NCBI RefSeq assembly: GCF_027859255.1
Contig: NZ_JAQHXR010000001.1
Location: 62,001-126,000 of the forward strand
From: Helicobacter ibis
GTDB lineage: Bacteria; Campylobacterota; Campylobacteria; Campylobacterales; Helicobacteraceae
Length of the DNA stretch: 64,000 nucleotides
Direction: 5' to 3'
The notes beneath the pieces were generated by a model, which was given only the letters and a program-made list of their open reading frames with translations, was not told where the DNA came from and did not search any database. This document shows, piece after piece, positions 56,455 to 64,000 of the stretch. The position numbers and the translations under genes are program-made. Each line of letters opens with the position of its first letter. Positions within the stretch are counted from its first letter, which is position 1.

Positions 56455-57044
56455 TACGCATTTTGCTCTAGGACATTAGCACCTAGTGAAGAGATTTTTT
56501 GGTCTATTTTTTCTAATGCTTTTTGTATCGTCTCTTTGCTTATATCAGGTAGCTCTCCTCCCCATGCCTTCTCTGCCATTTCATAGCCTTTTAGTATGCC
56601 TTCTCTGCCTTGTTTTAGCTTTTCTATATCATCTCCAGCACCTGCTAGGACAAAGTCAGCAATCCTATTTGATGTGTTTTTCACACCAAAGAATCCATCT
56701 TCGCTTATTAGCTCTTGTGCTTCTTTTTGTGTTAATTGATTAATAGGTTTTCCATTATAACCTATATCGCTTAGTCCAACACCATTTAAAATATCATCTA
56801 AAGTTGGCATTGGTTTGCCACTTGCTGTGTTTCCGATTCCACTTTGGATTCCGAAATTTATAGTAATTTGAGTGATGGAGATTTCAAATTGCATAGTATA
56901 GCCATTCATTATTGACTTTGCGTCTAAGTTGGAGGCCACCTCTTTTATTTTGTCTGTATTATTGCTATTGAAACTATTTGCTGTGTTAAAGTCTTTTGTA
57001 TTTGCATTAAAAGTGTTGTTGTTATTTAATGATGTAATTGCCAT
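56454..57044 (-). CDS. Conserved Campylobacterota protein of unknown function
   Basis: This 196-residue protein has an Asn-rich N-terminal 30 residues and a predicted helical C-terminal half ([16 protein letters not shown]). In the centre is [19 protein letters not shown]. There is no membrane segment, signal or cysteine. I recall relatives annotated loosely as hydrogenase-4 component G, a label the sequence does not support. GGAGGAAG precedes the ATG and TATAAT lies in the short upstream gap. It overlaps tsaD by one base. Confidence 0.65.
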   Translation of the reverse strand: MAITSLNNNNTFNANTKDFNTANSFNSNNTDKIKEVASNLDAKSIMNGYTMQFEISITQITINFGIQSGIGNTASGKPMPTLDDILNGVGLSDIGYNGKPINQLTQKEAQELISEDGFFGVKNTSNRIADFVLAGAGDDIEKLKQGREGILKGYEMAEKAWGGELPDISKETIQKALEKIDQKISSLGANVLEQNA

Positions 57045-57106
57045 AACTTCCTCCGTTAATAAATTTATTATAATAATATCGACAATTTTTTAAAAAAGAG
57101 TAACTA

Positions 57107-58177
57107 ATGAAAAGATTTTATGCTGAATGGGAATATCAAGATTGTATTTTATTTAGCTTCCCTCATGAAGATTCTGATTGGAGTGCTTATTTAGATGAGG
57201 TAAGAGATGTGTATTGCAAGATTATTTACGAGGTTTTGTGTTGTGAGAGTTGTATTTTAATTGTAAAAAATAAAGATGAATCTAGGGAGTATATTAATAA
57301 TTACTTTGAGATTCATAAGTTAAAAACTGATGTGTTAGATAGATTATATTTAATTGAGATTCCTAGTAATGATACTTGGACTAGAGATTTTGGGGGGATT
57401 ACAATTTGCAAAGATGATAAAAATATAGTTCTAGATTATGGATTTAATGGTTGGGGGTTAAAATTCCCAGCAAATTATGACAATAACATAACAAGCAAAT
57501 TAAGCAAATTTGGAATCTTTAACCACAAAATAAAAACCAAAAAGATAATTTTAGAAGGTGGAAGTATAGAGAGCAATGGAGATGGTATAGTTCTTACTAA
57601 TACACAATGTCTATTAGAGAAAAATAGAAATCCAAGTTATAGCAAAAAGAAGTTAGCAAAGATTCTAAAAAAAGATTTTGGTTTAAAGGATATAATTTGG
57701 CTAAATAGTGGATATTTAGCTGGTGATGATACTGATAGCCATATAGATACTCTAGCTAGGTTTATAAATAAAAATACCATAGCATATATTTCATGTGACA
57801 ATAAAGATGACGAGCATTATGGATCTCTAAAAGCTATGGAAGAGGAATTGTTGTGTATAAAAAAAGATTCCTCATACAAGATTAACTTAATAAAACTTCC
57901 TTTTACTTCTGCAAAATATTATAACAATCATAGGTTGCCCGCTACTTATGCGAATTTTTTATTCATAAATGGTGCTCTCTTGTTGCCTATATATAATGAT
58001 AAAAATGATGAAAACGCCATAAGTATAATGCAAAATGCTCTGCCAAATCACAAGATAATACCAATTGATTGCTCTATTTTGATACGGCAACATGGGAGTT
58101 TACACTGCATAAGTATGCAATTTCCAAAAAATACAATAAATTTTAAAAATCTAAAAGAATTTGTTTTTGATTCGTAA
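57107..58177 (+). CDS. Agmatine deiminase / peptidyl-arginine deiminase family protein
   Basis: This 356-residue guanidino-modifying enzyme has NDTWTRDFGG (about residue 86), LEGGSIESNGDG, DTDSHIDTLARFI and the catalytic cysteine in GSLHCISMQFP near the end. These fit agmatine deiminase, which gives N-carbamoylputrescine and ammonia. The H. pylori relative is HP0049. Substrate could also be a free or peptidyl arginine. It is divergent from the previous hypothetical gene. Confidence 0.88.
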   Translation: MKRFYAEWEYQDCILFSFPHEDSDWSAYLDEVRDVYCKIIYEVLCCESCILIVKNKDESREYINNYFEIHKLKTDVLDRLYLIEIPSNDTWTRDFGGITICKDDKNIVLDYGFNGWGLKFPANYDNNITSKLSKFGIFNHKIKTKKIILEGGSIESNGDGIVLTNTQCLLEKNRNPSYSKKKLAKILKKDFGLKDIIWLNSGYLAGDDTDSHIDTLARFINKNTIAYISCDNKDDEHYGSLKAMEEELLCIKKDSSYKINLIKLPFTSAKYYNNHRLPATYANFLFINGALLLPIYNDKNDENAISIMQNALPNHKIIPIDCSILIRQHGSLHCISMQFPKNTINFKNLKEFVFDS

Positions 58178-58200
58178 AATAATTTTATATTAAGAATTAT

Positions 58201-58229
58201 GAAGTAAAATAACGACTTTATTTTACTTC
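58201..58229 (+). terminator. Perfect 12-bp hairpin after the deiminase gene
   Basis: GAAGTAAAATAA and TTATTTTACTTC pair perfectly around a five-base loop, 23 bases after the deiminase stop and 11 bases before tRNA-Leu. The stem is AT-rich and lacks a clear U-run, so it may be a weak terminator or a processing signal for the tRNA. Confidence 0.5.
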
Positions 58230-58240
58230 TGTAACTAAAA

Positions 58241-58325
58241 GCGGAAATGGCGAAACTGGCAGACGCACCAGACTTAGGATCTGGCGCCGTAAGGCATGGA
58301 GGTTCAAGTCCTCTTTTCCGCACCA
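58241..58325 (+). tRNA. tRNA-Leu (UAG)
   Basis: An 85-base class II tRNA with a long variable arm (GGCGCCGTAAGGCAT region), acceptor GCGGAAA/TTTCCGC, anticodon loop CTTAGGA reading UAG, T-loop TTCAAGT and encoded CCA. Confidence 0.95.
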
Positions 58326-58379
58326 TTCTTTCTTAATTTTAATTGCTTTGCATTTTATGGATAATTTTAAGTCTTATGA

Positions 58380-58385
58380 TATAAT
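58380..58385 (+). promoter_or_regulatory. -10 element before the Cache-domain gene
   Basis: TATAAT lies 28 bases before the chosen ATG of the next gene, consistent with a sigma-70 promoter. No -35 is evident. Confidence 0.4.
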
Positions 58386-58413
58386 GAGCTATCTTTGTAT
58401 TTTAAGGATAGTT

Positions 58414-60465
58414 ATGGAGCAATCAACAATCAATCTTTTAAGCAGGTATATGCCTATCTTAAAGAGATATCAATCACAATTTTCTTCTTTGAACACCTTA
58501 CTTGGAAAGACCACTTTGACTGGAAAAATAAGTTCTTTAGATATTGCTGAAAATTTGTTTGATTATATGGAAGAAACACAAGAGAAGTTTGAGAATCTAC
58601 AAGAAAAGCTGATAAATACTATAATGAATCAAAGTTTTTTAAATAGATATGAAGAAGCACAAACTTCAATGCAAATTGCAAATGATGTACTACGGGATTA
58701 TTTTCAAAAATCTTTAGAAGATGTATCTGTATTTATTAGTAGTAGGCGTGTTTTTGAGATTTCTTCACGCATAGTGCCAAATGAGTTTGAGACTGCCACA
58801 GAACTAATATCATGCATGGAGAACTTCATGTCATCGGCTAGTGGATATAAAGATATACTTTTGTATAGCAACGATGGTAGATTGATACAATCCTTAAAAT
58901 ACAACGCAACACCAAAAACTAGTTGTGTTGATGTTATTAATACAGATTCAATAGAAAGTTATGAGTGCTTTTACAAAAGGGTAGATTTTTACAAACAAGA
59001 TGGAAGTAATGAATTTTACTTTGTGGCGCCAATACGAATTGCAAGAGAACAAAGTCCACTAGTTGTTATTGTGTTTGTCTTGAATTTAGAAGCAAGATTT
59101 AAGGAATTATCAGAGCAGTTTCCTTATCACTTTGCACATTCTAGGCTTTTAGTGGTAGATTCTAAAAATTCTATATTATTATCTGATTCTACAAAGTCAT
59201 TTTCTGTTGGTCATTCTATTAATTTTATTGTAAATAAAGACTACTCCTTTGCAGAGTATAAATCTAAAGTATATATGGTAGCAAGCAAGAATATAGATAG
59301 CAAAATAGACTTTGTATCTCATTGGAGTGTGTGCAGGATAGTGCCTTTGCAGTCTGTATTTGATATAAAAAAAGAAGAAAAGAATGAAATAGAATCTTAT
59401 TTGCTTGATTTGGAGACTTCACTACTTATTACAGAAGAGCTAGATGAAGTCATAGTTGACAGCGAAAATATAAATGAAGAGCTTGGCGATGTTGTAATAA
59501 ACGGTGAAATAATCGCATCAAAAAGACATTCTTACGCACTTAATCCTATTTTGAATAATATAAGAATCCTAAGCGAAGAGATGAATGGACTTTGTTTGGA
59601 ACTTGCTACTTCTATACAAAAGAGTAATTATGAAACTCTATTTAATATAGTTAGATATTATTCTAAGTATTCTATTGTCTCTGTTAATGAATTGCTTGCA
59701 GAGAGTTTGTTGTCTACTATGTGGATTACAAATGCAATAGAATTTAGAAACTCTCTAGTAGAGAAGCATGAGACGAATGAAATACAGGCAAATACTATTA
59801 ATGAACTAGAATCACTATTAGCAAGACTTAAGGATAGTTATAGTTTGTATCATGATGTGTTGCTGTTTGATAAGAATGGTGAGGTGATTGGTAATTCTAA
59901 TAATGATTCAAGCCATGTCGGAGAAAAGGTAGCCTTAGATAGTCTAAGACATCATTCTGGTTCTTTTGTAGTGTCTAATTTTGAATCTACAAGTCTGTAT
60001 GGAAATAAAAATACAATTATTATTTATTGTATGATACAAGATAAGCAGGCACTGCTAGGTGGTGTTGCATATGTATTTAATTCTGAATTGCTGCAAGATA
60101 TGTTATGCAGTATCTTCCATAAAGAATCTCAAATATTCTCTAGCAAAAGTGAAGTATTTAGTGTAGTATTTGATAATACAAAGACTATAATAGCTTCTAC
60201 GAATAGTGATTTTAGCTTTGAGGTTTATGGTTTAGAAGATATAGATTTGAAAAATTTTAAGAATTTTAGAAAATTTATTCAAGTGGGTAATAAACATTAT
60301 CTAATTTGTGGAGAAACAAGCAACGAAAATGAAGTATATACCGAGCATACTAAGAAAAAATTATTTTCTTTAGTTTTTGTTGCTGTAAAAGAGGATAAAG
60401 TTGATATTATGGAGGTTGAAAACAGGGAAAATATTGTAGGTTTAGTTGATGTTCAAAATAATTAG
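58414..60465 (+). CDS. Soluble protein with two Cache-like sensor domains
   Basis: This protein of 683 residues (from ATG 58414, which follows AAGGA) has no signal peptide or transmembrane helix. Two regions look like Cache/PAS sensor folds. The first, about residues 80-310, has YKDILLYSNDGRLIQSL and FYFVAPIRIAREQSPLVVIVFVLNLEARF. The second, about residues 450-640, has HDVLLFDKNGEVIGNSN and LLGGVAYVFNSELL. An acidic linker separates them. There is no methyl-accepting, kinase or GGDEF output domain. It may be a cytoplasmic accessory to chemotaxis receptors; I do not recognise a named family. It lies between tRNA-Leu and the porin gene. Confidence 0.65.
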   Translation: MEQSTINLLSRYMPILKRYQSQFSSLNTLLGKTTLTGKISSLDIAENLFDYMEETQEKFENLQEKLINTIMNQSFLNRYEEAQTSMQIANDVLRDYFQKSLEDVSVFISSRRVFEISSRIVPNEFETATELISCMENFMSSASGYKDILLYSNDGRLIQSLKYNATPKTSCVDVINTDSIESYECFYKRVDFYKQDGSNEFYFVAPIRIAREQSPLVVIVFVLNLEARFKELSEQFPYHFAHSRLLVVDSKNSILLSDSTKSFSVGHSINFIVNKDYSFAEYKSKVYMVASKNIDSKIDFVSHWSVCRIVPLQSVFDIKKEEKNEIESYLLDLETSLLITEELDEVIVDSENINEELGDVVINGEIIASKRHSYALNPILNNIRILSEEMNGLCLELATSIQKSNYETLFNIVRYYSKYSIVSVNELLAESLLSTMWITNAIEFRNSLVEKHETNEIQANTINELESLLARLKDSYSLYHDVLLFDKNGEVIGNSNNDSSHVGEKVALDSLRHHSGSFVVSNFESTSLYGNKNTIIIYCMIQDKQALLGGVAYVFNSELLQDMLCSIFHKESQIFSSKSEVFSVVFDNTKTIIASTNSDFSFEVYGLEDIDLKNFKNFRKFIQVGNKHYLICGETSNENEVYTEHTKKKLFSLVFVAVKEDKVDIMEVENRENIVGLVDVQNN

Positions 60466-60506
60466 AAATTTGTTTAACTTCTATTGCTTTTTAGGTAGAA
60501 AGTTAA

Positions 60507-60512
60507 TATAAT
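60507..60512 (+). promoter_or_regulatory. -10 element of the porin gene
   Basis: TATAAT lies 38 bases before the porin ATG in an 84-base gap after the Cache gene. AAGGAG at 60539-60544 is the ribosome-binding site. Confidence 0.5.
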
Positions 60513-60549
60513 GTTTGGATAATCTTTTAGATTAAATGAAGGAGTTAAA

Positions 60550-61971
60550 ATGAAACTTTTAAAGTTAAGTTTAGTTGCTAGCCTAGCACTAGGTGCTTTA
60601 TCTACTGCTAGTTTTGCACAACCTTTAGAAGAGGCTATCAAGGGCGTTGATGTAAGTGGTTATCTAAGATATAGATATAATGATGACAGATATGATAATC
60701 AAAAAAATGTAGAAGGTGTTAAAGGTGGCAATGCTACACATAGATGGAAGGCTGTAGCTGATTTTAAAACGCCTGTTGTGGATAATGTTGCTTTTAATTT
60801 GGGTATTTTATACAACAACGAATCGCAAAATGTAAATCATGGTAAGGGTATATCTGGTGCTCCTGATACCAATGGTAATGCTACTACCATTCCATATTTA
60901 GGAAGTGGACTTGGTGCTGGTAAAGATAGTGAGTTTGGTGTTAGAAACTTCTATGCTGTTATCACTCCTGATTCAACTGCTACTACAATTATAGCTGGTA
61001 AACAAGTGCTAAATACTCCTGTGACAAATACTAGAGATGATGACAGGGGAACTGGTATCATGGTTTTAAATAGTGATATCCCCAATCTAACTTTAGGTGC
61101 TGCAGTGTTTGATTCTTGGAGTATTAATGATGTTCATAATGGTGCTGCTGGAAATGAGACTTCAGTAGATAAAATGCTATATGCTCTAGCAGCTATTTAT
61201 AACAATGATACTGCATTTGGTAACATAGGAGCTCAAGTTTGGGGATTCCACATTGATGATACTGTTGATAGCTTAATTTTCAGCGAATTATCATGGAAAG
61301 GTAACCTATTTAACGCAAAGCTTCAATATGCATTTTCTCAGCTAGCTGATGATGATAAGAGTGTATTTGGTGGTTTATATGGATTTGTTCAAAATGAAGC
61401 TGGTGTCAATGTGCCTAATATAGCATCTGATAACGATGTATTAATTGCTGAGGTTGGTGCTGATTTAAGAGCTGACTATTCATTACCGTTTGATGCAAAA
61501 TTAGGTTATATAACAAACTTCCAAGATGGAACTGCGGTATCTTTAGAAGATGAAGGTGCTTATGTAAGTGTTGGTAAAATATGGTATCAAAATGCTGCAA
61601 CTGGCTTTAGTTTTAGTGCATTACCGGCTTCAGGTATGAAACAATATGGATACAATAAAACAGCTGATGTAGATATTTTCTATGGTGCTTTAAACTTTGG
61701 TTTTTTAGAGGATAGATTCAAAATTGGTTTAGAAGGTGTATTTGGCGAGAACAAAATTGATACACCAGTACTTAATGCTTCAAATGTAGAAAACACAATT
61801 AAGTTTAGAGAGATTACTCCTACATTTAGATGGAAACATAGCAAGAATCTAACATTCTCTGGTTATTATGCTATGCTAACTACCGAAGTAGATACAAAGG
61901 ATGTAAATGGCAACAATAACCCAGATGAAGATAGAAATAGATTAAGACTAGAGGCTAGATACAACTTCTAA
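60550..61971 (+). CDS. Major outer membrane porin (Campylobacter MOMP-type)
   Basis: A signal peptide (MKLLKLSLVASLALGALSTASFA) leads to a 450-residue beta-barrel. It opens with GVDVSGYLRYRYNDDRYDN and ends RLRLEARYNF, with the final phenylalanine needed for barrel assembly. Alternating hydrophobic strands and Asp/Asn-rich loops fill the rest. It resembles the Campylobacter PorA/MOMP family found also in enterohepatic Helicobacter species, and not the Hop family. It would be the main general porin and a surface antigen. A strong hairpin follows it. Confidence 0.88.
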   Translation: MKLLKLSLVASLALGALSTASFAQPLEEAIKGVDVSGYLRYRYNDDRYDNQKNVEGVKGGNATHRWKAVADFKTPVVDNVAFNLGILYNNESQNVNHGKGISGAPDTNGNATTIPYLGSGLGAGKDSEFGVRNFYAVITPDSTATTIIAGKQVLNTPVTNTRDDDRGTGIMVLNSDIPNLTLGAAVFDSWSINDVHNGAAGNETSVDKMLYALAAIYNNDTAFGNIGAQVWGFHIDDTVDSLIFSELSWKGNLFNAKLQYAFSQLADDDKSVFGGLYGFVQNEAGVNVPNIASDNDVLIAEVGADLRADYSLPFDAKLGYITNFQDGTAVSLEDEGAYVSVGKIWYQNAATGFSFSALPASGMKQYGYNKTADVDIFYGALNFGFLEDRFKIGLEGVFGENKIDTPVLNASNVENTIKFREITPTFRWKHSKNLTFSGYYAMLTTEVDTKDVNGNNNPDEDRNRLRLEARYNF

Positions 61972-61977
61972 TCTTTC

Positions 61978-62000
61978 TTAGAATCCCTTGTGGATTCTAA
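61978..62000. terminator. Bidirectional terminator between the porin and mnmC-like genes
   Basis: TTAGAATCC and GGATTCTAA form a perfect nine-base-pair stem around a five-base loop, six bases after the porin stop. The convergent minus-strand gene ends inside it (stop at 61997-61999), so it probably serves both genes. Confidence 0.7.
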
Positions 62001-62725
62001 TCATATATTCCAATTAAGCTTTTATTTACTCTTATTTTATTATTTATATCAATTTCTTTAGTATTATCTACATTAAGTGTATTTTTTAACATAATTACCG
62101 AATCTTTTATTGTGTCATGTTTAAGCTTGTAGCTTTTAAAACCAGCTAAAAAGGCACTATATAGCATGGAGGAATTTAGAGAATATGTTGTAATTATTGA
62201 ATCTTTTTTGGTGATTTTATATAGGTCCTTAAAGTATTCATAACTCCAAAGTTTTTTATTTTTTATTGGGCTAAATGCGTCTTGAAAAATTATGTCAAAT
62301 TTTAAATTATTTTGGACAAAGCGTCTTATGGTATCTCTTGCATCTCCTATGTGAAGAAATACATTTGTTTTTTTATCTTTATAGGAGTGAGTTTTGCATA
62401 GGGACTTTAGGATATTTAGGTCAAATGCTTTTGGATATTTGTATGTATATAAATTATCTATTAGGTTTATCTCTGGCGAGTGTATTTCTATTGTTCCTTG
62501 ATATAGATTTTCTTGTGCATGGTTTAGAAAGCATAGGGTATTGTATCCAAGCCCAAAGCATATATCTAAAATTTTTATATGTTGTTTGTTTTTTATGTGA
62601 TTAAACGCTGGAATCACATGCTTATACAATGTTTCATTATATGCTCCATCATTGGTTGAGTGGTAGCATTCTTGGAATGTTTCATTAAAAATAGTAAAAC
62701 TTGAATCTCTAGTTATAATTTCCAT
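61997..62725 (-). CDS. mnmC: MnmC-like tRNA methyltransferase domain protein (FAD domain absent)
   Basis: This 242-residue SAM-dependent methyltransferase has ECYHSTNDGAYNETLYKHV, the SAM motif ILDICFGLGYNTL (about residues 50-62) and FDIIFQDAFSPIKNKKLWSYEYF. These are signatures of the MnmC methyltransferase domain, which makes mnm5-uridine at the wobble position. The oxidase domain of the bifunctional enteric enzyme is missing. It may use the nm5 intermediate produced with MnmE/MnmG. It ends inside the terminator of the porin gene. Confidence 0.82.
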   Translation of the reverse strand: MEIITRDSSFTIFNETFQECYHSTNDGAYNETLYKHVIPAFNHIKNKQHIKILDICFGLGYNTLCFLNHAQENLYQGTIEIHSPEINLIDNLYTYKYPKAFDLNILKSLCKTHSYKDKKTNVFLHIGDARDTIRRFVQNNLKFDIIFQDAFSPIKNKKLWSYEYFKDLYKITKKDSIITTYSLNSSMLYSAFLAGFKSYKLKHDTIKDSVIMLKNTLNVDNTKEIDINNKIRVNKSLIGIYD

Positions 62726-62820
62726 GTTGCTTTTATGTTTTAGTGTAATTTAACTCGTAATTCTATAAAATCATATATGCTATTTGCAAGTTATTGAAAT
62801 TTGCAGTTTTAAGGAATAAA

Positions 62821-63669
62821 ATGGGATTTGCCGACTTTTTTAAAAACTTCAAAAAAGATTCTAGAGCTACACCACAAGAAGCACCAAGTCATTGGGTTAA
62901 ATGCCCTAGTTGCAGTGCTTTGATGTATTACAAAGAAATAATTGCTCAAATTTATACATGTCCAAAATGTAACTTCCATATGAAAATTAGTTTAGAAGAT
63001 AGAATCTCTCTTTTGTGTGATGAAGGGACTTTTGTAGAGTATGACAAGGATCTAGCTCCTACAGATCCGCTAGGATTTGTGGATAAAAAGAGTTATAAAA
63101 AAAGAATAGAAGAATATGCCAAAAAATCAGGCAGACCTAGTTCTGTGGTTAGTGGTGAGTGCAACATAAATGGTGTTGGAGCACAAATTGTTATATTTAA
63201 CTTTAATTTTATGGGAGGTTCTTTAGCGTCAGTAGAAGGGGAAAAAATTGTTAGAGCCATAAATAGGGCTGTTACTAAAAGACAGGGATTAGTTATATTT
63301 AGCACAAGTGGTGGAGCTAGAATGCAGGAATCTACATATTCTTTAATGCAAATGGCAAAAACATCAGCTGCGTTAAATATTTTACATGAGGAGAGATTGC
63401 CTTTTATATCTGTTCTTGGGGATCCTACTCTTGGTGGAGTTAGTGCTTCTTTTGCGTTTTTGGGTGATGTTATTATTGCAGAACCGGGAGCTATGATAGG
63501 ATTTGCAGGTGCTAGAGTTATCAAGCAAACTATTGGTGCTGATTTACCGGATGGATTCCAAACTGCTGAATTTTTGCTTGAACATGGTCTTATAGATATG
63601 ATAGTGCAAAGAAAGGATATGAAAAATACTATTTCAAAGTTATTGCAATATTTCAAAGTTGAAGTGTAG
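62821..63669 (+). CDS. accD: Acetyl-CoA carboxylase carboxyltransferase subunit beta
   Basis: This 282-residue subunit begins MGFADFFKNFKK with AAGGAA upstream; a longer frame from 62794 lacks such a site. The N-terminal zinc ribbon has CPSC and CPKC (about residues 26-48). The crotonase-like body has GGARMQEST, LPFISVLGDPTLGGVSASFAFLGDV and IGFAGARVIKQTI. It makes malonyl-CoA with AccA. It is followed by rlmH three bases after its stop, as in H. pylori HP0950-0949. Confidence 0.95.
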   Translation: MGFADFFKNFKKDSRATPQEAPSHWVKCPSCSALMYYKEIIAQIYTCPKCNFHMKISLEDRISLLCDEGTFVEYDKDLAPTDPLGFVDKKSYKKRIEEYAKKSGRPSSVVSGECNINGVGAQIVIFNFNFMGGSLASVEGEKIVRAINRAVTKRQGLVIFSTSGGARMQESTYSLMQMAKTSAALNILHEERLPFISVLGDPTLGGVSASFAFLGDVIIAEPGAMIGFAGARVIKQTIGADLPDGFQTAEFLLEHGLIDMIVQRKDMKNTISKLLQYFKVEV

Positions 63670-63672
63670 TTA

Positions 63673-64000
63673 GTGGTTAGAGTTTGCGTTTATTATATTG
63701 CTAAAAATACAAAAGATTTAAGTGATACTTTGTGCGAAGAACAGATTGGATTGGTTAATTATTTTGGTGTTAAGTTAGGGTTTGTAAATTTAATGTCAAA
63801 GGGCATAAAAGAAGCTCAAAGGCAGAATCAAAGCGAATCGCAGGAGATTTACACTAAGGAATTTTTAAAAGTTTTCAGAGAAAAAGACTATAAAATATCA
63901 CTCTCTCCAAATGGAAAAAAAGTAGATTCAATTAAATTTGCAAATTACCTAAAAGACAAGTCTGATATTTCATTTTTTATAGGTGGTGCTTATGGATTGA
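63673..64000 (+). CDS. rlmH: 23S rRNA pseudouridine-1915 N3-methyltransferase, 5' part
   Basis: A GTG start three bases after accD opens a frame that runs off the window. The visible 109 residues read VVRVCVYYIAK at the start and end SDISFFIGGAYGL, which is the SAM-binding knot motif (FxIGGAxG) of the SPOUT methyltransferase RlmH. Only about 40 C-terminal residues should be missing. The position after accD supports the call. Confidence 0.85.
   Translation, partial: MVRVCVYYIAKNTKDLSDTLCEEQIGLVNYFGVKLGFVNLMSKGIKEAQRQNQSESQEIYTKEFLKVFREKDYKISLSPNGKKVDSIKFANYLKDKSDISFFIGGAYGL

Noticed and set aside
56454-57044. Hydrogenase-4 component G
   Set aside because: I recall this label on similar proteins, but the sequence has no cysteines, metal motifs or similarity to hydrogenase subunits that I can see, and no hydrogenase genes are nearby.
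58048-58326. 92-residue minus-strand ORF
   Set aside because: It lies antisense to tRNA-Leu and the end of the deiminase gene. The N-terminal residues are simply translated tRNA complement, a frequent false annotation.

Overview
The window is AT-rich chromosomal DNA from a member of the Campylobacterota, most likely a non-pylori Helicobacter or close relative. This rests on gene content and gene order. From memory, several blocks follow H. pylori: carbonic anhydrase-kdsA-ribH-nusB-pyrF (HP0004 to HP0001 and HP0005), flgI-flgJ-flgS (HP0246-0244), pyrC'-aminofutalosine deaminase (HP0266-0267), coaD-tmk-comF (HP1475-1473), fliY-fliM-fliA-x-flhG-flhF-folK-aroQ (HP1030-1038), rqcH-recN-nadK (HP1392-1394) and accD-rlmH (HP0950-0949). 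The flagellin is Helicobacter-like, while the porin is of the Campylobacter major outer membrane protein type.

Layout. 1-4025: remains of a large type IIG restriction-modification gene, broken by a stop and two frameshifts and carrying GC-rich in-frame insertions. 4022-7706: NDH-2, a Na/Pi cotransporter and a DedA protein. 7788-13527: a PomB-like stator protein, then carbonic anhydrase, KDO, riboflavin, NusB, pyrimidine and tRNA-modification genes. 13539-15317: three tRNA genes, a small coiled-coil ORF and ribBA. 15401-17811: flagellar P-ring, rod-binding protein and the FlgS kinase. 17876-24331: a tight operon with a catalytically dead dihydroorotase paralogue, a menaquinone-pathway deaminase, a phosphohexomutase, active pyrC, coaD, tmk and comF. 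24333-30675 (minus): flagellar switch, sigma-28 and placement genes, then folK and aroQ. 30868-33650: heavily decayed torC-torA genes (monohaem cytochrome c and Tat-exported molybdopterin reductase). 33706-43552 (minus): a long probable operon ending in rqcH, recN and nadK and beginning with a pair of dynamin-like GTPases. 43578-46132: a type IIG restriction-modification gene flanked by a 33-bp direct repeat. 46174-48649: a FAH-family gene and flaA. 48690-54360: a complete pst-pho phosphate system with a circularly permuted PstS and a tandem operator-like repeat. 54357-64000: housekeeping genes (yqiA-like, tpx, tsaD, agmatine deiminase, tRNA-Leu, mnmC-like, accD, rlmH), a soluble Cache-like sensor and the porin.

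How it fits together. Most of the window is core biosynthesis and flagellar assembly. The accessory material is two restriction-modification loci, the dying TMAO/DMSO-type reductase and the phosphate uptake/two-component cluster. The best candidates for something unusual are the permuted PstS in its own pho-boxed operon, the restriction-modification gene with a long target-like duplication, and the paired dynamins heading an operon with a J-domain protein and rescue/repair genes. I found no CRISPR array, IS element, prophage or rRNA operon. All locus-tag comparisons are from memory and none was computed.
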